Source: Propionivibrio sp. (lineage in GTDB: Bacteria; Pseudomonadota; Gammaproteobacteria; Burkholderiales; Rhodocyclaceae). Taken from it: DNA of 12,289 bases. The stretch is from assembly GCA_017990155.1 (NCBI GenBank), contig JAGNOM010000057.1:1-12289 (forward strand), given 5' to 3'. The notes beneath the pieces were generated by a model. That model did not search any database. It worked only from the letters and a program-made list of their open reading frames with translations, and was not told the origin of the DNA. Position numbers and translations under genes: made by a program. Below are positions 7,229-12,289 of this stretch, piece after piece (the first letter of the stretch is position 1; every line of letters begins with the position of its first letter).

Positions 7229-8443
7229 CTAGGCGGCATCCTTATGAACTTTGCGTTGCCGGGGAAGAATAAGCCAGAGATAGGAACACGCCTGTAGTGT
7301 CAGCAGCATGAAGAAGGTGCCGCGGTGAGCCGCGAGCGTGCTGAAACCGCCAGCGCGCAGTCCGTCGATCATCACCCCAAGCCCCCATTGCAGGCCGAAG
7401 GCGCCGAGGAAGACCATCAGGTTGAAGGTCGTGTTGGCGCGGCCCGAGAGCGCGACGGGGAATCCGGCAGACGTGAGCGAGTAGGCGAGCGTGCCGAAAC
7501 TTGAGAACGTGCCGTAGAGAATCCACAGCAAATAGTGCTGCCCGGTGGCCTCGGTGATGATCAACAGCAGGGTCAGCAGCGAACCGGCCATACCGCAGCC
7601 GAGCAGGTGCAGCGTTCCGATGCCGCGCCGGGCGAGCCGGGTGGCGAGCAGGCCGATCAGCGCGTAGGCGAGGACCATGGCCACGCTCATCGCCGCCAGA
7701 TGATCGGCGGCGTCGCCGCGCGAGTAGCCGTTGACGTGGATCAGCCAGGCGCCCGACCACAGGCTCTGGATGGCCATGAAGCCGCCGATCTGGGCGAAGC
7801 CGAGCGGAGCGAAACGCCAGAAATGGCGGTCTTTCAGGACCGCTTTGACGCCGGTCCACTGCGCTGACAGCGGTTCCGGATTTGGGATGCCGGGTTTGTC
7901 CGGGACGCTGAAGAACAACCAGCCGGCGACCGCCAGCGTCAGGCACGCGAGCGCCAAGAAAACGCCACGCCAGCCCGCCGCCTGCACCGCCGCATTCAAC
8001 GGCGTCGACGCCGCCAGCGCGCCGAGTGTGCCGGCGGTCATCATCCAGCCGGTCAGCGACGCTTGCCGTTCGAGCGGAAACCATTGCGAGAACGCCTTGA
8101 ACGAGGCCATAAGACAGGCCGAGACGCCGAGGCCGATCAGTCCGCGCCCGAGACTCAGCCCGGCGATGCTGTCGGCGCTGGCGAAAACAGCGGCACCGGC
8201 GGCGGCAAAGAGCAGCAGGACCGCTTCGACGCGGCGCGCGCCGAAGCGGTCGAGCAGCATGCCGAGCGGCAGCTGGGCCGCGCCGAAAACGAGAAAGTAG
8301 GTGCTGGTGAGCAGGCCGAGATCGGCGGCGCCGAGCGCGAACTCTTCGCTGAGGACCGGGCCGACGACGGCGTTGGCGGTGCGGAAGTGGTAGGAGAGGA
8401 AGTAGGCGCCGGCGAAGGGCAGGAACAGGCGGATCCAGAGCAT
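7229..8443 (-). CDS. Major facilitator superfamily (MFS) transporter
   Basis: The product is 404 residues with about twelve predicted membrane segments. GMLLDRFGARRV (61-72), in the loop after the second helix, is the MFS signature motif A. RGLIGLGVSACLMASFKAFSQW (100-121) and the hydrophilic mid-loop (about 181-208) fit the usual 6+6 layout. Members are inner-membrane secondary transporters; the substrate is not readable from sequence. The N-terminal pattern (FRTANAVVGPVLSEEF) resembles the branch often annotated as nitrate/nitrite-like or general sugar-phosphate-like MFS, but that is not enough for a substrate call. ATG 8443 lies 13 bp after the fic stop on the same strand and has no clear Shine-Dalgarno, so it probably depends on read-through and re-initiation from fic. 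Complete length and motifs suggest an intact gene. Confidence 0.85.
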   Translation of the reverse strand: MLWIRLFLPFAGAYFLSYHFRTANAVVGPVLSEEFALGAADLGLLTSTYFLVFGAAQLPLGMLLDRFGARRVEAVLLLFAAAGAAVFASADSIAGLSLGRGLIGLGVSACLMASFKAFSQWFPLERQASLTGWMMTAGTLGALAASTPLNAAVQAAGWRGVFLALACLTLAVAGWLFFSVPDKPGIPNPEPLSAQWTGVKAVLKDRHFWRFAPLGFAQIGGFMAIQSLWSGAWLIHVNGYSRGDAADHLAAMSVAMVLAYALIGLLATRLARRGIGTLHLLGCGMAGSLLTLLLIITEATGQHYLLWILYGTFSSFGTLAYSLTSAGFPVALSGRANTTFNLMVFLGAFGLQWGLGVMIDGLRAGGFSTLAAHRGTFFMLLTLQACSYLWLILPRQRKVHKDAA

Positions 8444-8456
8444 CGGTATCGCGGCT

Positions 8457-9848
8457 TCAATCGGCGGTACTGGCGTGCGCAGCCAGGTTCTCGATCCGTT
8501 CGCGCAGATCGGCGACCGGCGTGAAGTGGAAGGCGTTGCCGATCTTGGTCCGGAGCAGCAGGCCGAGTGTTTCCAGGCCGAGCAGGTCGGCGCGCGCGGT
8601 CTGATAGACGACGCCGTGCGTACGCTGGTGACTGTCGACGCGGTATTCCTCGCCCGGGTGGCGCAGGGCGTGCGTCAGGAGCGTGATCTGGCGATGGTTG
8701 AGGCGTGCGCGCAAGGCGCTGGAGTGGGCCATCAGGCGCTCGGTCTGCTTCTGCTCGGCCGTCTTGCGCGTCAGGTAATCGTGCACGGCGTCGATCGCCT
8801 TGCGCATCGTCGTCAGCTGGTGAATGGCGAAATAGGTGACGTCGTTGTCGTCGGTTTCGCTGTGCAGGTAAGCGCGCACGTACTGGCCCGGCGCCTGACG
8901 CAGGAAGTGCGAGATCGAGATGAACTCGACCAGCCAGTAACCGCTCTTCGCCATCGCCCAATAGAACAGGGCGCGCGCCGTGCGGCCGTTGCCGTCGGCG
9001 AAGGGATGGTCGTAGCCGATCATGAAATGCAGCAGAATCGCGCGCAGCACCGGATGAACGTAGGGCGTCGAGTTCTCCGGCAGGTTGGCGAAGGCGCACA
9101 GGCGTTCGAGCCGCTCGGGCAGCTCCTGCCAGCGTGGCGGCTGGTGCAGCAGGCGGTTGTCCTGGCGGTCGCGCACCTCGACGCCGTCGTCCTGGCGGAA
9201 GCGGCCGGCCTCGCTCGGATCGTCGAGCGTGCCTTCGCTGACCAGGCGGTGGATTTCCAGAATCCGCTCCGGCGAAATCGCCTCGTCGCGCATCGAGCGG
9301 ATCATCTCCATCGCCCGGAAGTTGTTGAAGATCATGCGCTCGCTGGTATCGCGCGGCCGCCGGCCTTCGCGCAGCATCTGCTCGGCGACGCGCCGCGTGG
9401 TCGACGCGCCTTCGAGCTGGCTGGAGGTAATCGCCTCCTCGATCAGCGAGTGCATCAGGTAGCGGTCGCGATGCTCGCCGTTGGCTGGACTGGTGGCGTT
9501 GGCGGCGGCGATCTGCCCGGCCGCGTCGCGGTCGATGTGGTGCAAATCGATCTGGATCGTCTCGGGGACGCTGATGACGAAGGGCTGCCCGGTCTTGTCG
9601 AGCAACGGCAATTGCTTGTACTGCACCTGCCGCGCCAGTTTGACGCGCACCCACCACTGCTCGTGCGTCAGCCCGTCGGGTGGCGCACGGTGGCGCAGTT
9701 CGTCCCAGTGCAGATAGGCACCATTGACCAGCGGCGACGGCGGCCCGCCGTGGCCAAGCAGGCGGATCATCTGGTCAGGCGCGAGGCCGGCGAGGATGGC
9801 GGTGGTGTCGGGTGGGCTGAGCGGGATATGCACGAGTGTACTAATCAA
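8457..9848 (-). CDS. Fic family protein, class II AMP-transferase-like, with C-terminal winged helix
   Basis: The product is up to 463 residues. The catalytic Fic motif HPFADGNGRTAR (281-292) is complete, with His281, Asp285 and both arginines (Arg289, Arg292). Upstream, SSQLEG (142-147) matches the inhibitory motif [S/T]xxxE[G/N] with Glu146. A motif N-terminal to the Fic core defines class II Fic proteins, in which Glu146 would clamp Arg292 and hold the enzyme off. Residues about 380-445 look like a winged helix-turn-helix, as in many stand-alone Fic proteins. Such enzymes transfer AMP or related groups to protein hydroxyls; the target is unknown. The longest frame begins at TTG 9846-9848, which lies inside a palindromic box and has no Shine-Dalgarno. 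GTG 9831-9833 or ATG 9768-9770 are alternative starts. fic and the MFS gene are 13 bp apart and likely form an operon. The gene is divergent from DUF1840. Confidence 0.88.
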   Translation of the reverse strand: MISTLVHIPLSPPDTTAILAGLAPDQMIRLLGHGGPPSPLVNGAYLHWDELRHRAPPDGLTHEQWWVRVKLARQVQYKQLPLLDKTGQPFVISVPETIQIDLHHIDRDAAGQIAAANATSPANGEHRDRYLMHSLIEEAITSSQLEGASTTRRVAEQMLREGRRPRDTSERMIFNNFRAMEMIRSMRDEAISPERILEIHRLVSEGTLDDPSEAGRFRQDDGVEVRDRQDNRLLHQPPRWQELPERLERLCAFANLPENSTPYVHPVLRAILLHFMIGYDHPFADGNGRTARALFYWAMAKSGYWLVEFISISHFLRQAPGQYVRAYLHSETDDNDVTYFAIHQLTTMRKAIDAVHDYLTRKTAEQKQTERLMAHSSALRARLNHRQITLLTHALRHPGEEYRVDSHQRTHGVVYQTARADLLGLETLGLLLRTKIGNAFHFTPVADLRERIENLAAHASTAD

Positions 9849-9862
9849 CTATAAATTTAGTA
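9839..9862. promoter_or_regulatory. Palindromic box 1 over the fic start, putative operator
   Basis: TACTAA (9839-9844) and TTAGTA (9857-9862) are perfect reverse complements separated by 12 bp. Read on the minus strand, the centre supplies TATAGT (9853-9848), a plausible -10 directed at fic. A transcript from it would begin near 9841, which argues for a fic start downstream of TTG 9848. The left flank GTG (9836-9838) is shared with box 2. Confidence 0.5.
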
Positions 9863-9906
9863 GAATGCAGTGTAGTCGTCCCGCCGCCAATCGTCCATAA
9901 AATGTG

Positions 9907-9930
9907 TACTAAATTTATACGAAATTAGTA
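9907..9930. promoter_or_regulatory. Palindromic box 2 in the fic/DUF1840 intergenic region, putative operator
   Basis: TACTAA (9907-9912) and TTAGTA (9925-9930) again enclose exactly 12 bp. On the plus strand this box agrees with the minus-strand reading of box 1 at 20 of 24 positions: 13 matches, four central differences, then seven matches. The two are therefore inverted copies, 68 bp apart. TATACG at 9915-9920 would be a weak -10 pointing toward DUF1840. Confidence 0.5.
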
Positions 9931-10028
9931 TGAATGTAGCTGCCGTCGCGTGCCTGGTGGGCCGAGGGCCGATCGTCCGGCAGAATCGGCCGTGCGATGT
10001 ACAATGAATTGAGCTTAGAACAACACCG

Positions 10029-10042
10029 GCGCTTGAAAGCGC
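10029..10042 (+). promoter_or_regulatory. Small hairpin in the DUF1840 leader
   Basis: GCGCT (10029-10033) and AGCGC (10038-10042) pair around TGAA. A T-run begins seven bases after the stem (10049-10053). It could be a weak attenuator or terminator upstream of DUF1840, or simply leader structure. The stem is short and the T-run is set apart, so confidence is low. Confidence 0.25.
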
Positions 10043-10069
10043 AACCCGTTTTTCTCCTGGTTTTCGACA

Positions 10070-10090
10070 CCGCGCTTGCGCGGGAAGGAG
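10070..10090 (+). promoter_or_regulatory. Hairpin abutting the Shine-Dalgarno of the DUF1840 gene
   Basis: CCGCGC (10070-10075) and GCGCGG (10078-10083) form a near-perfect GC stem whose 3' arm runs into GGGAAGGAG (10082-10090), the ribosome-binding site five bases before ATG 10096. Folding could limit access to the first Gs of the site. The strong Shine-Dalgarno is what fixes the start at 10096. Confidence 0.4.
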
Positions 10091-10095
10091 TCACC

Positions 10096-10476
10096 ATGCT
10101 GATCAAAATGACATCAAACACGTCCGGGGAAATGATCATGCTGGCCGAGCATGCCCACAGCCTGTTCCACATCATCGGCAAGGAGTGCACGGCGCGCGGC
10201 GTATTCATTGCCGAGCAGTTGCCCGGGGCCATCGAGAAGTTGCACCGTGCCGTCAACGACGAAAAACAGGCCTTGCACGAGGCCGAGCGCCGAATGCGCG
10301 AAAACCACGAAGAAGAAGATGAAGACCCGGACGAGAAGGCCGCGCGCGAAGAGGAGTACATGGCTGGGCGCATCGGTGTGCACCTCGGCCAGCGCGCGCA
10401 ACCGCTGATCAACCTCATGGAATGGACGCAGAAGGAAGGCGGCTTCATTCTCTGGGAGGCGGACAAGGACTTCTGA
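10096..10476 (+). CDS. DUF1840 domain protein
   Basis: The product is 126 residues. It opens MLIKMTSNTSGEMIMLAEHAHSL..IIGKE and continues RGVFIAEQLPGAIEKLHRAV (34-53), which matches the small DUF1840 family common in betaproteobacteria. Its biochemical role is not known to me. A strongly acidic stretch (HEEEDEDPDE, 71-80, then REEE) separates the helical N-terminal half from a C-terminal helix containing HLGQRAQPLINLMEW (96-110). It is predicted soluble and cytoplasmic. The frame is open back to ATG 9997, but that adds 33 residues that fit no family member, whereas ATG 10096 has an excellent Shine-Dalgarno and the family's usual MLI start. The gene is divergent from fic and may share control through the palindromic boxes, although its start is 165 bp from box 2. 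Confidence 0.75.
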   Translation: MLIKMTSNTSGEMIMLAEHAHSLFHIIGKECTARGVFIAEQLPGAIEKLHRAVNDEKQALHEAERRMRENHEEEDEDPDEKAAREEEYMAGRIGVHLGQRAQPLINLMEWTQKEGGFILWEADKDF

Positions 10477-10524
10477 GTCTGCGCCGCAGTTGTTTCCGCA
10501 CCGGATGCGCTCAAAAGTGACCAA

Positions 10525-10722
10525 GGCAATCGCATGAATGCCGTACGCATCAACTCCTCCCCCTTCAAGGGGGAGGTTGGGAGGAGGATGGGATTTCTGG
10601 CGGCTATTTCGTTGATCAAGCCACCGTCCGCACCCCATCCCCACCCTCTCCCGTCCAATCGCAAACGTCGCTTTCGCGACCTTCCCCTTGAAGGGGCGGG
10701 AGAGGGTGTTCACGCGATTGCC
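10525..10722. repeat. 198-bp element with terminal and nested inverted repeats, MITE-like or dispersed intergenic repeat
   Basis: The outer ends GGCAATCGCATGAA (10525-10538) and TTCACGCGATTGCC (10709-10722) are inverted repeats matching at 13 of 14 positions. Inside are a 21-base palindrome with arms CCTCCCCCTT/AAGGGGGAGG around C10566 (10556-10576), a perfect 12-base pair CACCCTCTCCCG (10642-10653) / CGGGAGAGGGTG (10697-10708), and CCCCTT-G-AAGGGG (10684-10696). It encodes no transposase or convincing protein. It occupies almost all of the 291-bp gap between DUF1840 and the LOG gene. Similar 'CCCCCTTCAAGGGGG' repeats occur in intergenic regions of many GC-rich proteobacteria (recollection, not searched). 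On the RNA level it would fold into strong hairpins and could end or stabilise the DUF1840 transcript. Confidence 0.6.
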
Positions 10723-10767
10723 CTGCTAAAGTGACGCGCCTCCGATCCACTCTACGACGAATTCCCC

Positions 10768-11358
10768 ATGAAGAAGATGAAGAGCCTCTGCGTCTACTGC
10801 GGTTCGAGCAGCGGACGTATTGACGATTACGCCGACGCGGCGCGCGCCCTCGCGCAGGCGATGGTCGCGCGCGGCATCCGGCTGGTTTATGGCGGCGCGC
10901 ACGTCGGCATCATGGGCGCCGTCGCCGACGAAGTGCTGCGCCAGGGCGGCGAAGCGATCGGCGTCATTCCCGAATCGTTGATGAAAAAGGAACTCGCGCA
11001 TCAAGGCCTCACCGAACTGCACGTCACACCGTCGATGCACGCGCGCAAGACGCTGATGGCCGAACTCGCCGACGGCTTCGTCGCCCTGCCCGGCGGCATC
11101 GGCACCTTCGAGGAAATCTTCGAAGTGTGGACCTGGGCGCAACTCGGCTTTCACAAAAAGCCCTGCGGCCTGCTCAACGTCGCCGGCTACTACGACGGCC
11201 TGACCGCCTTCCTCGACCACTCGGCGCGCGAGCAATTCGTCCGCCAGGAGCAGCGCCGCATGCTGATCGTCGAAAGCGATCCGGCCGCCCTGCTCGACCG
11301 CTACGCCGCCTACTCGGCGCCGGAGTTGCCGAAGTGGATGAAGCGCGGGGAAACTTGA
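10768..11358 (+). CDS. LOG family protein, probable cytokinin-riboside 5'-monophosphate phosphoribohydrolase
   Basis: The product is 196 residues. It starts with the Rossmann-type MKKMKSLCVYCGSSSG, carries LVYGGAHVGIMGAVAD (39-54), and has the LOG hallmarks ARKTLM (92-97) and PGGIGTFEE (108-116), where the arginine and the two glutamates form the active site. LOG enzymes hydrolyse the N-glycosidic bond of nucleoside 5'-monophosphates, releasing free base and ribose 5-phosphate. In bacteria the true substrate may be AMP-like or cytokinin nucleotides, and the gene is often mislabelled 'lysine decarboxylase'. Length matches the short (about 190-residue) LOG group. The start is either ATG 10768 or ATG 10777; neither has a clear Shine-Dalgarno. 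It appears to be a single gene, between the repeat element and a terminator-like hairpin shared with the methyltransferase gene. Confidence 0.9.
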   Translation: MKKMKSLCVYCGSSSGRIDDYADAARALAQAMVARGIRLVYGGAHVGIMGAVADEVLRQGGEAIGVIPESLMKKELAHQGLTELHVTPSMHARKTLMAELADGFVALPGGIGTFEEIFEVWTWAQLGFHKKPCGLLNVAGYYDGLTAFLDHSAREQFVRQEQRRMLIVESDPAALLDRYAAYSAPELPKWMKRGET

Positions 11359-11374
11359 GGTGTTGGCAGGGATT

Positions 11375-11403
11375 GGCGCAATGTGACCGAAGGGCATTGC
11401 GCC
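11375..11403. terminator. Probable bidirectional terminator hairpin between convergent genes
   Basis: GGCGCAATG (11375-11383) and CATTGCGCC (11395-11403) form a perfect 9-bp stem with an 11-base loop, in the 59-bp gap between the LOG stop and the methyltransferase stop. There is no T-run on either side, so it would act without a classic U-tract, or merely protect 3' ends. Confidence 0.5.
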
Positions 11404-11417
11404 GAACGCCCTGGCCG

Positions 11418-12289
11418 CTACCCGACCATCCGTCCCTCCGCATCACGGCGCACGCGGCCGAGGGCTTCGAGGGTGTCGATGATTTGCGGCAGGCGTTTCT
11501 TCCACGGGCCTTTGCCGGTGAAGTGGGCGGCGAGGTCGGCGAGAGTGAGCGGCGCGGACGACGCGGCGAGCACGCGAGCGACGGCGGCGACCTGTTCGGG
11601 CAGCAATGCCGGCCAGGGACCACGCAACGTCGCCCCCGAACTCGCGACCTTCGTCGTGTCGTCGCCAGACGCCGCGTCCTGATCGGCTTCCTCGGCAAGC
11701 TCGTTGGCGACGCCCGCATTCGTCGGCTTCCCGGCCGGGTGCTGGTATTCCGGCCGCAGCCAGCGGATATGGCCTTTGGCTTCTTCGGCCGCGCGTTCGG
11801 CATTGAGGGCGACGAGGCGGACGAGCAGGGTTTCGCTGGCCGCTTCTTTTTGCGCGGGGTCCGCCAACAGCGGCGCCAGATCGCCCCAGCCGTAAGCGTC
11901 GAGCACGGCCGCGTCGAGTTCGTCGTGAAGGGTTTTGAGCACGCTGACCAGCCCCTGTTCGTGGATGACTTTCTCCTTGGGCGTCAGCGCCTCGCCGGTC
12001 TTCAGCTTTTCCAGCACGTTGTACATGCCGGTCAGCGTCAGGGTTTCGTACGCGGCTTGTTGGCGCTTGCGGTGCGCGTCGAGTTGCTCTGCGAGGTCGC
12101 GGATGTGGGTGGTTTGGTCGGGGGTGGCGTCGGGGAAGGGGAATGGCTCGAAGCAGCGGGATTTGTTGTAGCGCGGATCGTTTCCCACACCAAGGCGACC
12201 GCCGGCAGCCAGCGCCCAGACGACATGCGCCAGCGAAGACAGCACGCCAAGGTGAAAAGCGTCGGCGCTGGCAATGCAGACCAGCATGT
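11418..12289 (-). CDS. Class I SAM-dependent DNA methyltransferase, C-terminal part (5' end outside window)
   Basis: The frame runs open to the right edge, so the 289 visible residues are the C-terminal part of a larger protein. The ATG at 12285-12287 is probably internal. HLGVLSSLAHVVWALAAGGR, then RYNKSRCFEPFPFPD (39-53 of the visible part) and TGMYNVLEKL (86-95) with HEQGLVSVLKTLHDELDAAV (109-128) are characteristic of the large (about 900-1100 residue) DNA adenine methyltransferases related to MmeI-type enzymes. This part follows the catalytic domain and should belong to target recognition and the C-terminal helical region. Residues about 222-289 look like a winged-helix tail. The catalytic NPPY-type motif must lie upstream, beyond the window. 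Such proteins methylate host DNA as part of restriction-modification or related phage-defence systems; partners cannot be seen. The C-terminal end looks intact, stopping at TAG 11418-11420. Confidence 0.8.
   Translation of the reverse strand, partial: MLVCIASADAFHLGVLSSLAHVVWALAAGGRLGVGNDPRYNKSRCFEPFPFPDATPDQTTHIRDLAEQLDAHRKRQQAAYETLTLTGMYNVLEKLKTGEALTPKEKVIHEQGLVSVLKTLHDELDAAVLDAYGWGDLAPLLADPAQKEAASETLLVRLVALNAERAAEEAKGHIRWLRPEYQHPAGKPTNAGVANELAEEADQDAASGDDTTKVASSGATLRGPWPALLPEQVAAVARVLAASSAPLTLADLAAHFTGKGPWKKRLPQIIDTLEALGRVRRDAEGRMVG

Noticed and set aside
7143..7232. 29-codon plus-strand frame between the lipase and MFS genes
   Set aside because: No ribosome-binding site, no recognisable product, and it runs into the end of the MFS gene.
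8475..9854. A 459-codon open frame on the plus strand opposite fic, and another long minus-strand frame across the fic/MFS junction (8155-9657)
   Set aside because: Both are arginine-, valine- or proline-rich by-products of GC-rich codon bias. The fic and MFS frames carry recognisable motifs, and these do not.
9997..10095. 33-residue N-terminal extension of DUF1840 from ATG 9997
   Set aside because: It passes through two hairpins, lacks a ribosome-binding site, and DUF1840 proteins start at the MLI that has a strong site at 10082-10090.
1..12289. CRISPR arrays, tRNA/rRNA genes, insertion-sequence transposases, phage genes
   Set aside because: Looked for on both strands; no regularly spaced repeats, cloverleaf or CCA ends, rRNA stretches or transposase motifs were seen by eye.

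Overview
The window looks like a chromosomal stretch of a GC-rich betaproteobacterium, probably Rhodocyclales-like. This placement is an inference from high GC (42/60 bases hand-counted at 9061-9120), a bacteriohemerythrin-like fragment, a DUF1840 gene and the type VI secretion (T6SS) effector module. No rRNA, tRNA, CRISPR array or transposase gene was seen.

Layout. Bases 1-143 hold the 3' end of a hemerythrin-domain gene. A TauE/SafE-type membrane transporter follows (248-1021). Next comes the main accessory block, a four-gene co-directional T6SS module (1184-7078): a VgrG spike, a DUF4123 adaptor/chaperone, a DUF3304 lipoprotein (likely immunity) and a DUF2235 alpha/beta-hydrolase of the Tle1 phospholipase type. 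The last three genes are joined by ATGA overlaps. The toxin/immunity part is clearly lower in GC than its surroundings. The logic is the known one: the adaptor loads the lipase onto the VgrG tip, the spike carries it into a neighbouring cell's periplasm, and the lipoprotein protects the producer and its kin. No hcp, PAAR or structural tss gene is present, so this is an orphan effector island that would depend on a T6SS encoded elsewhere.

Convergent to this block lies a minus-strand pair, a class II Fic AMP-transferase-like protein (8457-9848) followed 13 bp later by an MFS transporter (7229-8443). Divergent from fic is a small DUF1840 gene (10096-10476). The fic/DUF1840 intergenic region carries two inverted copies of a 24-bp AT-rich palindrome, TACTAA-N12-TTAGTA, identical at 20 of 24 positions when one copy is reversed. 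One copy covers the annotated fic start. This is the most interesting unexplained signal in the window and looks like a shared operator.

After DUF1840 comes a 198-bp element with terminal and nested inverted repeats (10525-10722), resembling dispersed intergenic repeats or non-autonomous mobile elements. A LOG-family phosphoribohydrolase (10768-11358) follows. It converges, across a 9-bp perfect hairpin, on the C-terminal part of a large class I SAM-dependent DNA methyltransferase (11418 to the window end, minus strand). That gene may mark the edge of a restriction-modification or phage-defence locus lying outside the window.

I do not see a clearly new multi-gene system. The T6SS module is of a known type. 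The best leads are the paired palindromes at fic, the repeat element, the mosaic composition of vgrG and the truncated methyltransferase locus.
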